Assembly (NCBI RefSeq): GCF_021603585.1
Contig: NZ_BQHI01000019.1
Span: 39,650-103,649, forward strand
Length of the DNA stretch: 64,000 nucleotides
Direction of reading: 5' to 3'
Origin: Pseudomonas sputi
Lineage (GTDB): Bacteria; Pseudomonadota; Gammaproteobacteria; Pseudomonadales; Pseudomonadaceae
Part shown: positions 10,011-19,921 of the stretch, in pieces
Numbering within the stretch: the first letter of the stretch is position 1
Layout of the letters: each line of letters opens with the position of its first letter
Program-made: the position numbers and the translations under genes
The notes under the pieces: model-generated
What the model was told of the DNA's origin: nothing
Databases searched by the model: none
What the model saw: only the letters and a program-made list of their open reading frames with translations

Positions 10011-11915
10011 ATGAGTGTGGAAACTCAAAAGGAAACCCTGGGCTTCCAGACCGAGGTGAAGCAACTGCTGCACCTCATGATCCATTCGCTGTATTCCAAC
10101 AAGGAAATCTTCCTTCGCGAATTGATCTCGAACGCCTCTGACGCCGTCGACAAATTGCGCTTCGAAGCCCTGGCCAAGCCTGAGTTGCTCGAAGGTGGCG
10201 CTGAACTGAAAATCCGTGTGAGCTTCGACAAGGACGCCAAGACCGTCACCCTCGAAGACAACGGCATCGGCATGAACCGTGACGATGTGATCACCCACCT
10301 GGGTACCATCGCCAAATCCGGCACCGCCGATTTCATGAAAAACCTGTCCGGCGATCAGAAGAAGGATTCGCACCTGATCGGTCAGTTCGGTGTGGGTTTC
10401 TACTCCGCATTCATCGTTGCCGACCAGGTTGACGTGTACAGCCGTCGCGCCGGCACCGCTGCCAGCGAAGGCGTGCACTGGTCGTCGAAAGGCGAGGGCG
10501 AATTCGAAGTCGCCACCCTCGACAAACCGGAACGTGGCACCCGCATCGTCCTGCACCTGAAAGCCGGTGAAGACGAGTTTGCCGATGGCTGGCGCCTGCG
10601 CAACATCATCAAGAAGTACTCCGACCACATCGCGCTGCCGATCGAGCTGCCGAAAGAAGTGGCCGCTGCCGAAGGCGAAGAGAAGCCTGAAGTTGAATGG
10701 GAAACCGTCAACCGCGCCAGCGCCCTGTGGACCCGCCCTCGCACCGAAGTGAAGGACGAGGAATACCAGGAGTTCTACAAACACATCGCCCACGACTTCG
10801 AAAATCCGCTGTCGTGGAGCCACAACAAGGTCGAAGGCAAGCTCGAGTACAGCTCGCTGCTGTACGTGCCGGCCCGCGCACCGTTCGATCTGTACCAGCG
10901 TGAAGCGCCGAAAGGCCTGAAGCTGTACGTACAGCGCGTGTTCGTGATGGATCAGGCCGAGTCGTTCCTGCCGCTGTACCTGCGTTTCATCAAAGGCGTG
11001 GTCGACTCCAACGACCTGTCGCTGAACGTGTCGCGGGAAATCCTGCAGAAAGACCCGATCATTGACTCGATGAAGTCGGCGCTGACCAAGCGCGTGCTGG
11101 ACATGCTGGAAAAACTGGCGAAAAACGAGCCTGAGCAATACAAAGGCTTCTGGAAAAACTTCGGTCAGGTCATGAAAGAAGGCCCGGCAGAAGATTTCGC
11201 CAACAAGGAAAAAATTGCCGGTCTGCTGCGTTTCGCGTCGACCAACGGCACCGACGGCGAGCAGATCGTCGGTCTGGCCGAGTACCTGGCGCGCGCCAAG
11301 GAAGGCCAGGACAAGATCTACTACCTCACCGGCGAAACCTACGCGCAGGTCAAGAACAGCCCGCACCTGGAAGTCTTCCGCAAGAAAGGCATCGAAGTAC
11401 TGCTGCTGACCGATCGCATCGACGAGTGGCTGATGAGCTACCTCAGCGAGTTCGACGGCAAGACGTTTGTCGACGTCGCGCGCGGTGACCTGGACCTGGG
11501 CAACCTGGACTCGGAAGAGGACAAAAAGGCCGCAGAAGAAGTCGCCAAGTCGAAAGAAGGTCTGGTCGAGCGTCTGAAAACCGCACTGGGCGATTCCGTT
11601 GCCGAAGTCCGGGTTTCCCATCGCCTGACCGATTCGCCGGCCATTCTGGCCATTGGCGAGCAGGACCTGGGTCTGCAAATGCGTCAGATCCTCGAGGCCA
11701 GCGGGCAGAAGGTGCCGGATTCGAAGCCGATCTTCGAATTCAACCCGAGCCACCCGTTGATCGAGAAGCTCGACAACGAGGCCAGCGAAGATCGCTTCAG
11801 CGACCTGTCGCACATCCTCTTCGACCAGGCCGCCCTGGCGGCTGGCGACAGCTTGAAAGACCCGGCCGCTTACGTGACCCGTCTGAACAAGCTGCTGGTC
11901 GAGCTGTCGGCCTGA
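10011..11915 (+). CDS. htpG: Molecular chaperone HtpG (Hsp90)
   Basis: Cytosolic Hsp90 ATPase chaperone, 634 aa from [13 protein letters not shown]. The GHKL nucleotide-binding domain shows [19 protein letters not shown] and the lid-adjacent [11 protein letters not shown]. The middle domain carries the catalytic-loop segment [11 protein letters not shown], and the C-terminal dimerisation domain ends near 630. ATG 10011 gives the usual family length; ATG 10005 and ATG 9984 are alternatives in the same frame. SD TTGGAG is at 9995. Expression is expected to be heat-inducible from the RpoH-type promoter. Confidence 0.97.
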   Translation: MSVETQKETLGFQTEVKQLLHLMIHSLYSNKEIFLRELISNASDAVDKLRFEALAKPELLEGGAELKIRVSFDKDAKTVTLEDNGIGMNRDDVITHLGTIAKSGTADFMKNLSGDQKKDSHLIGQFGVGFYSAFIVADQVDVYSRRAGTAASEGVHWSSKGEGEFEVATLDKPERGTRIVLHLKAGEDEFADGWRLRNIIKKYSDHIALPIELPKEVAAAEGEEKPEVEWETVNRASALWTRPRTEVKDEEYQEFYKHIAHDFENPLSWSHNKVEGKLEYSSLLYVPARAPFDLYQREAPKGLKLYVQRVFVMDQAESFLPLYLRFIKGVVDSNDLSLNVSREILQKDPIIDSMKSALTKRVLDMLEKLAKNEPEQYKGFWKNFGQVMKEGPAEDFANKEKIAGLLRFASTNGTDGEQIVGLAEYLARAKEGQDKIYYLTGETYAQVKNSPHLEVFRKKGIEVLLLTDRIDEWLMSYLSEFDGKTFVDVARGDLDLGNLDSEEDKKAAEEVAKSKEGLVERLKTALGDSVAEVRVSHRLTDSPAILAIGEQDLGLQMRQILEASGQKVPDSKPIFEFNPSHPLIEKLDNEASEDRFSDLSHILFDQAALAAGDSLKDPAAYVTRLNKLLVELSA

Positions 11916-11925
11916 TCAAGCTGTA

Positions 11926-11953
11926 GAAAAACCCGCTTCGGCGGGTTTTTTCA
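11926..11953 (+). terminator. Rho-independent terminator after htpG
   Basis: AAAAACCCGC-TTCG-GCGGGTTTTTT hairpin with T-run directly after the htpG stop. Confidence 0.9.
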
Positions 11954-11983
11954 TTCTGGTGTTCAATCAATCAGGAGTCAGAA

Positions 11984-12712
11984 ATGAGCCAAGTCACTGT
12001 ACGTTCCGTGGTCTATCAGATTGACGGCCAGCCTTATGAAGGTCGCCTGGCGTTCGACGCCGAGCACACAGGTGCGCGTCCGGGCCTGCTGATGGCGCCG
12101 GACTGGATGGGTGTCAGCGCTGGCGCTGAAGAGATCGCCAGATCGGTGGCGGCCAAGGGTTATGTGGTGCTGATCGCTGACGTGTACGGTCAGGCCGTGC
12201 GTCCGCAGAATGCCGATCAGGCCGGCGCGGCGATGATGCCACTGAAGGACGACCGTGCGCTGCTGCGCAAGCGTCTGCAGGCCGCATTCGAGCAATTGCA
12301 GAAGCAGGGCGAGGTGGCGGTCGATGCCTCGAAACTGGCGGTGTTCGGCTTCTGCTTCGGCGGCTGCTGTGCGCTGGACCTGGCCCGCACCGGTGCCCCG
12401 GTGAAAGCGGCGGTGTCGTTCCACGGCACACTGGATTCCCCGAACCCGGCGGACGCGAAGAACATCAAGGGCTCGGTGCTGGTGCTGCACGGCGCGTTGG
12501 ATCCGCTGGTGCCGAAAGAGCAGTTGCCGGCATTTGAAGACGAGATGAACGCCGCCGGTGTGGACTGGCAGTTGCTGAGCTATGGCGGCGCGGTGCACTC
12601 GTTCACTGATCCGCACGCCAATGTGCCGGGCAAGATGATGTACGACGCGAAGACCGCAGCGCGGGCGTTCAAGTCGATGCATGACTTGCTGGAAGAAGTG
12701 TTCAACGGCTGA
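11984..12712 (+). CDS. Dienelactone hydrolase family protein
   Basis: Alpha/beta-hydrolase of 242 aa. The catalytic triad is visible: nucleophile C124 in FGFCFGGCC, D173 in HGALDPLVP and H205 in GAVHSFTDP. A Cys nucleophile in GxCxGG is diagnostic of the dienelactone hydrolase family (carboxymethylenebutenolidase), though many members act on other esters or lactones. The CAGGAG SD precedes ATG 11984. No catabolic genes neighbour it, so the true substrate is unknown. Confidence 0.9.
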   Translation: MSQVTVRSVVYQIDGQPYEGRLAFDAEHTGARPGLLMAPDWMGVSAGAEEIARSVAAKGYVVLIADVYGQAVRPQNADQAGAAMMPLKDDRALLRKRLQAAFEQLQKQGEVAVDASKLAVFGFCFGGCCALDLARTGAPVKAAVSFHGTLDSPNPADAKNIKGSVLVLHGALDPLVPKEQLPAFEDEMNAAGVDWQLLSYGGAVHSFTDPHANVPGKMMYDAKTAARAFKSMHDLLEEVFNG

Positions 12713-12724
12713 TCGACTGAAAGT

Positions 12725-12749
12725 ACTCCCACGCCAAACGTGGGAGTTC
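12725..12749. terminator. Hairpin between convergent genes
   Basis: ACTCCCACG / CGTGGGAGT stem between the dienelactone hydrolase and pirin genes. The T-tracts are short, so terminator function is probable rather than certain. Confidence 0.55.
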
Positions 12750-12753
12750 TCGT

Positions 12754-13644
12754 TTACAACGGTGTCGGTTCGCTGCGCGATTTGGGCAGCTCGATCCGCT
12801 CCACTTCCCCTGGCACTGTCGGCCAATCCCCGGCCGCCCACTTGCGTCGCGCCTCATCGATTGCTGCCGGATCGCTCGCGACAAAATTCCAGTTGATCCG
12901 CCGTGGCCCGTCCAGTGGCGCACCGCCGAACAACACGGCGTGGCTGTCGCTCTCGGCGAACAGGCTCATCTCTTCCCCGGCCGGCAACACCACCAGCGCA
13001 TGCGGCTCAATCGTTTCGCCATTCAACTGCACATCGCCGCTCAACACGTACAGCGCCCGCTCTTCATGTTCGGTCGGGATCAGCAGTGTGGTCGCGGTTT
13101 GCATCTTCAGTTCGGCATACAGCGTAGGAGAAAGCACCGGCACCGGTGATTCCAGGCAAAAGCCTGACCCGGCGATCATGCGGATCTGCACGCCGAGGTT
13201 ATCGCTGACCGGCAAGGTTGAGGCTGGATGGTGACTGTAATGCCCCGGGCCTTGTTCGTGCTCTTTGGGCGAGGCGAGCCAGATTTGCAAGCCGTGCATC
13301 TTGAAGCTTTGTTCCCACAACGGTTCGGGCGTGCGCTCGACGTGAGCGATCGCCGTGCCGGCGGTCATCCAGCTGACATCGCCGGCGCTGACCACCTGAT
13401 CCGAACCCAGGCTGTCCTTGTGCTGGATCTGCCCGTCGAACAAATACGTGAGGGTCGACAGACCGATGTGCGGGTGCTGTCGGATGTTCATGCCTTTACC
13501 GGCGGGATAAACCGTTTCGAGCATGTGGTCGAAAAACACGAAAGGCCCGACGCTGCGGCATTTGGCTGACGGCAGCGGGCGCAGGATCGGCTGGCCTTCG
13601 ACGTCTTCGGCGCGCGGGCGGATGATCAGGGGTTGGGTGTCCAT
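12754..13644 (-). CDS. Pirin family protein (bicupin)
   Basis: Two-cupin protein of 296 aa. The N-terminal cupin has the pirin metal ligands at their family positions: H57 and H59 in RQHPHIG, then H101 and E103 in AIAHVERT. FDHMLETVYPAG and GMNIRQHPHIG are pirin hallmarks. Bacterial pirins include quercetinase-like dioxygenases and regulators of enzyme complexes; which applies here cannot be told. Monocistronic, convergent with the dienelactone hydrolase. Confidence 0.9.
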   Translation of the reverse strand: MDTQPLIIRPRAEDVEGQPILRPLPSAKCRSVGPFVFFDHMLETVYPAGKGMNIRQHPHIGLSTLTYLFDGQIQHKDSLGSDQVVSAGDVSWMTAGTAIAHVERTPEPLWEQSFKMHGLQIWLASPKEHEQGPGHYSHHPASTLPVSDNLGVQIRMIAGSGFCLESPVPVLSPTLYAELKMQTATTLLIPTEHEERALYVLSGDVQLNGETIEPHALVVLPAGEEMSLFAESDSHAVLFGGAPLDGPRRINWNFVASDPAAIDEARRKWAAGDWPTVPGEVERIELPKSRSEPTPL

Positions 13645-13705
13645 GGTCCATTCCAGGCTGGGCGGGTGATGCGTGGAGCATAACCCGCCAGTGTCGTCGG
13701 GGTGA

Positions 13706-14122
13706 TTACTGGCTGTCGAAGCCGACGGGGGCGTGGGTTTCGATAGTGACTTCGCTGGTAGTCATCAGCTTGTGGATCGGGCAGCGATCGGCCACGCGCA
13801 GCAGTTCTTCGCGCTGGGCATCGGTGAGCACGCCCTTGAGGGTAAGGGTTACGTGCAGGGCATACTTGCCTTTCTGCTCCTCGCTGTTGTCGCGTTTGAC
13901 CTCAACGCCGACGCCGGTCAGCGGAATCTCTTTCTTTTTCGCGTACAGCTTCAGGGTCAGGGCCTTGCAGGCGCCGAGGGCGGCGTCGAAGTAATCGTGC
14001 GGCTCCGGAGCCGAGCCTTCGCCGCCGGCAGTGGTCGGGACATCGGCGAACAGTTCATGCTCATCGATCTGTACGGTGTGGCGAAAACCTTCGGCGGACA
14101 CGGTATTGACGGTAACGGTCAT
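13706..14122 (-). CDS. OsmC family protein (YhfA-like)
   Basis: Peroxiredoxin-like OsmC fold, 138 aa from MTVTVNTVSAEG. The two conserved cysteines are C52 in GACKALTLKLY (peroxidatic type) and C114 in ADRCPIHK (resolving type). It fits the OsmC/YhfA branch rather than Ohr by length and motif. A longer frame to 14206 exists, but GAGG lies just upstream of the 14122 start. Likely thiol-dependent hydroperoxide reduction; substrate unproven. Confidence 0.88.
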   Translation of the reverse strand: MTVTVNTVSAEGFRHTVQIDEHELFADVPTTAGGEGSAPEPHDYFDAALGACKALTLKLYAKKKEIPLTGVGVEVKRDNSEEQKGKYALHVTLTLKGVLTDAQREELLRVADRCPIHKLMTTSEVTIETHAPVGFDSQ

Positions 14123-14250
14123 GTGAACCTCGCAAGCGACAGGAAAAGGGATTCGATCAAAAAAGACCTTGCAGGTATAGAGCATTCCCACACAGGCGCG
14201 TTCCACTTTCTCGCCGGGTGAACCCTCGTTGCCCGGCGAGGGTCTAGGCT

Positions 14251-15306
14251 ATGCCTGTCTGCCGGAGAATGCTTGTGTCCTTGTTTCGTTTGAGCCTTGC
14301 CTGGCTGGTGGTTTTCACCAATGCCGCCACTGCCCGGGAATACACCTACAGTGATGCGCACCTGCATTACGTGGATTTTTTCCAGGAAACCGCCGGCATG
14401 CCGAAATTGCTGACCGCCATGAAGGAAAATGCCATCGAGCATGTGATGATTTCCGGCATTCCCGTGGCGAAGAAGTGGCATGAAGACGAGCCGAAGCGTC
14501 CGCGTTATTACGCCGGCGATGACGCCGATGCCTATTGGTACAGCGCGACTGACGTGATTGTCGCCGACGCTGTGCAAAAGCTGACGCCGGAGCAACGTCA
14601 GTCCTTTCACCCGTTTCTTTCAGGCTTCAACCCCAACGACAAAAACTCCGCTGCGCATATCCAGCGCATGCTCGATCTGTATCCTGGCTTGTGGCAGGGC
14701 ATCGGCGAGGTCTTCACCCGTCACGACGACCTTACGGCACTGACCTCCGGCGACACGCCACGCGCCAACAACGAAGCCATGACCCGCATCTATCACCTGG
14801 CCGCCGAAAACGATCTGCCAGTGATGCTGCATTCCAACATCACTTCCAAGCGTGAGAAGAATCCGCTGTACCTGAAGGAAATCGAAGAGCCGCTGCGTAA
14901 TCATCCGCACACGCGGTTCATCTGGGCGCATGCCGGCACCAGCGCCGAAATCCATCGTCATCAAACGCAGCTGGATTTTCTGCTGCCGACCCTTACGCGA
15001 ATGCTGGATGCGTATCCGAACCTGTTCATCGATCTGTCGTGGAGCCTGCTGACGCCTTATCTGCTGGACGAAAAGGGTCAGCCGCGGGCGGAGTGGGTGC
15101 AACTGGTGGAGCGCTACCCGGATCGCTTCATGATCGGTTCGGACGTGGTCGGGCGATTCAATAAACTCGGCAAGGAAATCCACGGTTTCAAGCCGTTTCT
15201 CGACGCCTTGCCCGAGGCGGTCGCTAAAAAAGTCGCACGGGACAACTTTCTCGCGATCCTGCCGCGAACATCGCTCAAGTCCGAGAAAACCGCGCTGAAT
15301 CGTTAA
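14251..15306 (+). CDS. Exported amidohydrolase-family (TIM-barrel) metal-dependent hydrolase
   Basis: A 351-aa protein with an N-terminal signal peptide ([21 protein letters not shown], cut near ATAREYT) followed by an Amidohydrolase_2-type barrel. Possible metal ligands: the [10 protein letters not shown] strand at the barrel start, [19 protein letters not shown] and the late aspartate in [11 protein letters not shown]. These follow the HxH...H...H...D order of the superfamily. Start may be ATG 14251 or ATG 14269. Periplasmic location makes it unlike cytosolic ACMSD-type decarboxylases. Substrate unknown. Confidence 0.8.
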   Translation: MPVCRRMLVSLFRLSLAWLVVFTNAATAREYTYSDAHLHYVDFFQETAGMPKLLTAMKENAIEHVMISGIPVAKKWHEDEPKRPRYYAGDDADAYWYSATDVIVADAVQKLTPEQRQSFHPFLSGFNPNDKNSAAHIQRMLDLYPGLWQGIGEVFTRHDDLTALTSGDTPRANNEAMTRIYHLAAENDLPVMLHSNITSKREKNPLYLKEIEEPLRNHPHTRFIWAHAGTSAEIHRHQTQLDFLLPTLTRMLDAYPNLFIDLSWSLLTPYLLDEKGQPRAEWVQLVERYPDRFMIGSDVVGRFNKLGKEIHGFKPFLDALPEAVAKKVARDNFLAILPRTSLKSEKTALNR

Positions 15307-15352
15307 TGCTGTAGGTTCGAAGTATCAAGGCTATTTGATATCACGTTTTGGT

Positions 15353-15381
15353 CTTACGCATTTTTCCAAAGGGCCGATACC
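15353..15381 (+). promoter_or_regulatory. Weak FliA (sigma-28) promoter candidate
   Basis: GCCGATAC (15373-15380) matches seven of eight bases of the FliA -10 consensus about 55 bases before the chemoreceptor start. The -35 region at correct spacing matches poorly, so this is only a candidate. Chemoreceptor genes are often FliA-dependent. Confidence 0.3.
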
Positions 15382-15436
15382 TTCTAGAGCAACCAGCTGC
15401 AGGGTTGATGCAGCGCTTTTGGAAGGAACCAGAGCA

Positions 15437-17062
15437 ATGAGTATCCGTAGTCTCAATATTGCGCCCCGGGCCGGGCTGGGTTTTGGCGTGCTGGCGCTGA
15501 TGGTGTTTGCCCTTGGGGCGTTCGCCCTGCTGCAGATGGCGAACATGCGCGCGCAATCCGACGAGGTCGACAATAACTGGCTGCCCAGTGTGATGGCGGT
15601 GAGCGAGATGAGCCAGGACATGTTGCGCCTGCGCGCGTTGACCATGCGCCTGTTGCTCAATCGCGATCCACAGGCGCTGGACCAGAACGTGGCCAAGCTC
15701 AATGAGTTGCGCGGTGTCTTGAGTGAGGCCCAGCAGCGCTATGACGTGTTGATCGTACTGCCTGAAGAGCGTGCGTTGTTCGACCGCTTCAGGGTTGCCG
15801 AACACAAGTACCTGGAACTGCAGGCGCAGGTGATGACGTTGTCTGCTCAGGGACGAGTGGAAGAGGCGGCCGCCATTCTCAACGGGCAGATGAGCCCGCT
15901 GGCGGATGAAATTGCAGTGACCCTGCGTGAGCTGGTCGAGTTGAACAAGCACAACGCCAACCTCGCCACAGAGGCCGCACGGCTGGTGTTCACCAACTCG
16001 CGGGTGTGGGTCGGGGTGATGATCGGCATCACTGCGCTGATTACCATCGCGCTGGCGTTGTTGCTGACCCGCAGCATCGTGCTGCCGCTGTCGCAATCGC
16101 TCAATGTCGCGCAAGTGGTGGCCGGTGGCGATCTGACCGGGGATATCAGCATTTCCGGCAAGGACGAACCGGCGCGTCTGCTGCATGCGCTCAAAAGCAT
16201 GCAGCACAACTTGCGGGACACCATCCGCCAGATCTCGGAGTCCTCCAGTCAACTGGCTTCGGCCTCGGAAGAGTTGAGCTGCGTCACCGAGGACGCGACG
16301 CGGGGGCTGCACCAGCAGAGCCTGGAAATCGAACAGGCCGCCACGGCAGTCAATCAGATGACCGCCGCCGTGGAGGAGGTGGCGAGCAATGCCGTCGCGA
16401 CGTCCGAGGCTTCCCGTGAGTCTGACCGCATTGCCCAGCATGGCCGCGAGCAGGTGCAGCAGACCGTGTCGTCCATCGAGCTGCTGGCGGACGATGTCAC
16501 TGCCAATGCCACGCAGGTGGAGGATCTGGCGCAGAAGGTCTACAGCATCAGCAAGGTGCTGGATGTGATCCGCTCAATTGCCGAACAGACCAATCTGCTG
16601 GCGTTGAACGCGGCGATCGAGGCGGCGCGGGCGGGGGATGCCGGACGCGGTTTTGCGGTGGTGGCGGATGAGGTGCGGGCGCTGGCTCATCGCACTCAGC
16701 AGTCAACCCAGGAGATCGAGCAGATGATCGGCGGCATTCAGCAGGGCACCGATTCGGCGGTCAGCTCGATGCAGCAAAGCAACGTCCGAGCGCGCTCGAC
16801 CCTGGAGCTGGCGAAGGCCGCCGGCGTGGCGCTGGAGGAAATCGCTTCGGCATTCACCTTGATCAATGAGCGCAATCTGGTGATCGCCAGTGCGTCGGAA
16901 GAGCAGGCCGCCGTGGCGCGGGAAGTCGATCGCAACCTGATGAACATCCGTGACCTGGCGATGCAGACGTCGGCCGGTGCCAATCAGACCAGCGCCGCGA
17001 GTCAGGAGCTGTCGCGGCTGGCGGTGGACCTGAACAGCATGGTGGCCAGGTTCTCGGTTTGA
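15437..17062 (+). CDS. Methyl-accepting chemotaxis protein
   Basis: Chemoreceptor of 541 aa from [15 protein letters not shown]1 lies near 12-33, then a short four-helix-bundle periplasmic sensor domain (to about 185), TM2 ([21 protein letters not shown]), HAMP, and the long cytoplasmic coiled coil with the signalling tip [20 protein letters not shown], which binds CheA/CheW. AAGGAACC precedes the chosen ATG. The ligand cannot be read from sequence. It stands alone, with its own terminator downstream. Confidence 0.93.
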   Translation: MSIRSLNIAPRAGLGFGVLALMVFALGAFALLQMANMRAQSDEVDNNWLPSVMAVSEMSQDMLRLRALTMRLLLNRDPQALDQNVAKLNELRGVLSEAQQRYDVLIVLPEERALFDRFRVAEHKYLELQAQVMTLSAQGRVEEAAAILNGQMSPLADEIAVTLRELVELNKHNANLATEAARLVFTNSRVWVGVMIGITALITIALALLLTRSIVLPLSQSLNVAQVVAGGDLTGDISISGKDEPARLLHALKSMQHNLRDTIRQISESSSQLASASEELSCVTEDATRGLHQQSLEIEQAATAVNQMTAAVEEVASNAVATSEASRESDRIAQHGREQVQQTVSSIELLADDVTANATQVEDLAQKVYSISKVLDVIRSIAEQTNLLALNAAIEAARAGDAGRGFAVVADEVRALAHRTQQSTQEIEQMIGGIQQGTDSAVSSMQQSNVRARSTLELAKAAGVALEEIASAFTLINERNLVIASASEEQAAVAREVDRNLMNIRDLAMQTSAGANQTSAASQELSRLAVDLNSMVARFSV

Positions 17063-17079
17063 TCGCCGTCCGACAGGCG

Positions 17080-17112
17080 AAAAAAAGCCCCGCGTTTGCG
17101 GGGCTTTTCGTT
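17080..17112. terminator. Bidirectional terminator between MCP and DUF3108 genes
   Basis: AAAAAAGCCCCGC / GCGGGGCTTTT hairpin between convergent genes, with A-tract and T-tract on either side. Confidence 0.88.
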
Positions 17113-17115
17113 GAA

Positions 17116-17829
17116 TCAGCTGCCTTTGACCGTTTTGCCGTTGACCGTGCCGTCGAGGAGCATGATGTTGTACTCCTTGCCGTCGGTTTCGACCTGTTGC
17201 AGGCGGACCAGCAGGTAATCCCAGTCCTTGGCGAACCACAGGACAGTGATGCGCTTGCTTTGTGTCGGATCGCGGACGCGTTCGACCTTGATCGCATCGA
17301 TCTGGCCGGCCTTGGTTTCGACTTTCTCCGAACCCAGCACGCGGAAGTCGTAGGTATCGACTTCGCCATCATCGACCACCTGATAGCTCATGCTTTTCTT
17401 GCCGGCGGCCACGTCATGCTGCAGCGCCAGTTGATAGGTGGATTTGTCGACCATGCCGCGGTTGAGCGGGATTTTCACCGCGTCGCCGCGGTCGGTGCCG
17501 GTCACCAGCTTGTTGGCCCAGTCGAAGTCCAGGTCAGCTTTTTTCGCCTTGCCCAGACCACCGCGTTCGAAGTGGTAGGACTGTGGCAGCAGGGTGTCCT
17601 TGTCCAGAGTCAGGGTGCTTTCCTCGGACAGGCTGGCAATCATCATCGAGGCCTTGAAGCTGAGCTTCCAGACGCCGTTGGCTTGTTTGGTCAGACTGCG
17701 TTCGGCGGTGCCGCTCATGGGCAGCTGTTTCCAGTCGGCGGTGTAGCTGGCGGAGAACGGTTGAAGGTCTGCCGCCTGGGCAAAAGGCAGGGCGAGCAGA
17801 GCGCAAGCGAAGAGCAGGGCGCGACGCAT
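17116..17829 (-). CDS. DUF3108 domain-containing exported protein
   Basis: A 237-aa protein with a signal peptide (MRRALLFACALLALPFAQAA) and a DUF3108 beta-rich domain: FSASYTADWKQLPMSGTAERSL near the start and WFAKDWDYLLVRLQQVE near the end. It probably acts in the periplasm or at the outer membrane. It lies 8 bases downstream of purN and forms the third gene of the purM-purN transcript, a linkage common in Pseudomonas. Function unknown. Confidence 0.85.
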   Translation of the reverse strand: MRRALLFACALLALPFAQAADLQPFSASYTADWKQLPMSGTAERSLTKQANGVWKLSFKASMMIASLSEESTLTLDKDTLLPQSYHFERGGLGKAKKADLDFDWANKLVTGTDRGDAVKIPLNRGMVDKSTYQLALQHDVAAGKKSMSYQVVDDGEVDTYDFRVLGSEKVETKAGQIDAIKVERVRDPTQSKRITVLWFAKDWDYLLVRLQQVETDGKEYNIMLLDGTVNGKTVKGS

Positions 17830-17837
17830 AAAATCTC

Positions 17838-18488
17838 CTAGTTTCGAATCAAGTGACCGCTGGCCCCGAGTAACTGGCCATCCAGTAAAGCACCTTGCTC
17901 GCCGAGGCTCAGCCGTCCTTCGGCGAACCAGCGTACGGCCATCGGGTAGATCAGGTGTTCCTGAGCGTGAACCCGCTGCGCCAGACTTTGCGGCGAATCG
18001 TGCAACTCTACCGGGATTACTGCCTGTACGACCAGTGGCCCGCCATCGAGTTCCTCGGTGACGAAGTGCACGGAGCAGCCGTGTTCGGCGTCGCCGGCCT
18101 CCAGCGCGCGCTGATGAGTGTGTAACCCTTTGTATTTGGGTAGCAGCGACGGGTGGATGTTGAGCAGGCGACCCTGGTAGTGACGGACGAAGTCAGCGCT
18201 GAGAATGCGCATGAAGCCGGCCAGTACCACGAGTTTGGGGTTGAATTCGTCGATCAGTTCGATCAGAGCGGTATCGAAGGCCTCGCGGCCCTCGAATCCC
18301 TTGTGATCCAGCGAGCGGGTGGCGATACCCGCGTCACTGGCGCGTTGCAGGCCGTAGGCGTCGGCGCGGTTGGAAATCACCGCAGCGATGCGGACCGGGC
18401 TGTCGCCGGTCCGCGTGCTGTCGATCAGGGCCTGCAAGTTACTGCCGGTGCCGGACAGCAGCACCACGACATCACAGGTGTTTGGCAT
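17838..18488 (-). CDS. purN: Phosphoribosylglycinamide formyltransferase
   Basis: GAR transformylase, 216 aa, third step of de novo purine synthesis using 10-formyl-THF. The catalytic residues are present: N110 and H112 in LLNIHPSLLP and D148 in EELDGGP. The phosphate loop is LSGTGSNLQALID. The start MPNTCDVV follows directly on the purM stop (TGATG, one-base overlap), so the genes are coupled. A 25-residue in-frame upstream extension inside purM is not real. Confidence 0.95.
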   Translation of the reverse strand: MPNTCDVVVLLSGTGSNLQALIDSTRTGDSPVRIAAVISNRADAYGLQRASDAGIATRSLDHKGFEGREAFDTALIELIDEFNPKLVVLAGFMRILSADFVRHYQGRLLNIHPSLLPKYKGLHTHQRALEAGDAEHGCSVHFVTEELDGGPLVVQAVIPVELHDSPQSLAQRVHAQEHLIYPMAVRWFAEGRLSLGEQGALLDGQLLGASGHLIRN

Positions 18489-19546
18489 CAGTGAGCCTTG
18501 AGGTTCTTCAGTTCGACCTGAGCCGCGCCTTCGGCAGCGGCAGCGATCTGACCGATGACCCAAGGCTGCTCGCCGGCGTCACGCAGAGTATTCAGGGCCA
18601 CTTCAACGTGTTCCTGAGCCACGCAGATCACCATGCCCACGCCGCAGTTCAGCACGCGGTGCATTTCGGTTTCGTCGACGTTGCCTTTCTCTTGCAGCCA
18701 GTCGAAGACGGCCGGGCGAGTCCAGCTGGCCACGTCAACCACCGCTTGAGCGCCTTTTGGCAGAACGCGCGGAATGTTGTCCAGCAGGCCGCCACCGGTG
18801 ATGTGGGCCATGGCCTTGACGGCGCCGGTGTCCTTGATCAGCTTGAGCAGCGGCTTCACATAGATGCGGGTCGGGGCCATCAGCAGTTCGGTCAGCGGCT
18901 TGCCATCAAGCTGGACGGTTTCGATGTCGGCACCGGAGACTTCGATGATCTTGCGGATCAGCGAGTAGCCGTTGGAGTGCGGGCCGGACGATGGCAGGGC
19001 GATCAGGGCGTCACCGGTGGCGACTTTCGAGCCGTCGATGATGTCGGCTTTTTCCACGACGCCGACGCAGAAGCCGGCCAGGTCGTAATCTTCGCCTTCG
19101 TACATGCCAGGCATTTCGGCGGTTTCGCCGCCGACCAGCGAGCAGCCAGCCAGTTCGCAGCCTGCACCGATACCGGTGACCACGGTGGCGGCCACGTCGA
19201 CGTTCAGCTTGCCGGTGGCGTAGTAGTCGAGGAAGAACAGCGGCTCGGCGCCGCACACCACCAGATCGTTGACGCACATGGCGACCAGATCCTGGCCGAT
19301 GCTGTCGTGCTTGTTCAGGTTCAGCGCCAGGCGCAGCTTGGTGCCGACGCCATCAGTACCGGAAACCAGCACCGGTTGCTTGTAGCCGGCCGGGATCTCG
19401 CAGAGGGCGCCGAAACCGCCCAGGCCGCCCATGACTTCCGGGCGCGCAGTGCGCTTGGCGACGCTCTTGATGCGTTCGACCAATGCTTCACCGGCGTCGA
19501 TGTCTACACCGGCGTCCTTGTAGCTCAGGGAGGGTTGCTTGCTCAT
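18488..19546 (-). CDS. purM: Phosphoribosylformylglycinamidine cyclo-ligase
   Basis: AIR synthetase, 352 aa from [16 protein letters not shown], fifth step of purine synthesis (ATP-dependent closure of the imidazole ring). Family features: [12 protein letters not shown] at the N-terminus, [11 protein letters not shown] for nucleotide/substrate binding, and [13 protein letters not shown]. It is the first gene of purM-purN-DUF3108 and is divergent from the DUF2066 gene. An in-frame extension upstream to 19630 is unlikely to be translated. Confidence 0.96.
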   Translation of the reverse strand: MSKQPSLSYKDAGVDIDAGEALVERIKSVAKRTARPEVMGGLGGFGALCEIPAGYKQPVLVSGTDGVGTKLRLALNLNKHDSIGQDLVAMCVNDLVVCGAEPLFFLDYYATGKLNVDVAATVVTGIGAGCELAGCSLVGGETAEMPGMYEGEDYDLAGFCVGVVEKADIIDGSKVATGDALIALPSSGPHSNGYSLIRKIIEVSGADIETVQLDGKPLTELLMAPTRIYVKPLLKLIKDTGAVKAMAHITGGGLLDNIPRVLPKGAQAVVDVASWTRPAVFDWLQEKGNVDETEMHRVLNCGVGMVICVAQEHVEVALNTLRDAGEQPWVIGQIAAAAEGAAQVELKNLKAH

Positions 19547-19921
19547 GATCCAGGCCTTTAGGGGAGGGGATTCAGGGGTAACGACCGAGTTCAGCGGGAG
19601 CGCCGAATCCGACAGGGGCGATTGCCTCACGCGAAGTTCGGGGTGCCCGGCTGTTGCCGGTCTGCGAAGGCGCGCGATTTTATCAGGCTTGAGGGGCAGC
19701 GGCCATCCTCACGCCGACGGGCAGGGGCATATCGGCCGAAATTTTTTGCAATTCACGCTGTAGGTGACATCACGGGTGCCTGTATAAGGGAACCGTCTAT
19801 CGTTAGGACTGTGCAAAAACTTACCGCCCGCGTGTGAATGTTTTGCGACGGCCTGTGGTCACAGGCTTGCAGTACGGTTCACGCGGCCTGTTCCAGCCGC
19901 TCTTGTCGACGGGAATTCTCC
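19547..19921. other. Divergent intergenic region, purM / DUF2066
   Basis: 375 bases holding the promoters for both flanking genes. On the minus strand, GATAAAAT around 19675-19682 is a plausible purM -10. No convincing ORF, purine riboswitch or PurR palindrome was recognised. Confidence 0.4.

Noticed and set aside
9645-11813. 722-codon open frame on the minus strand opposite htpG
   Set aside because: It lies antisense to htpG, a secure gene. Long antisense frames are expected in GC-rich DNA with strong third-position bias; no SD or family was seen.
18482-19561. 359-codon plus-strand frame opposite purM
   Set aside because: Antisense to purM with no SD or recognised domain; a shadow frame.
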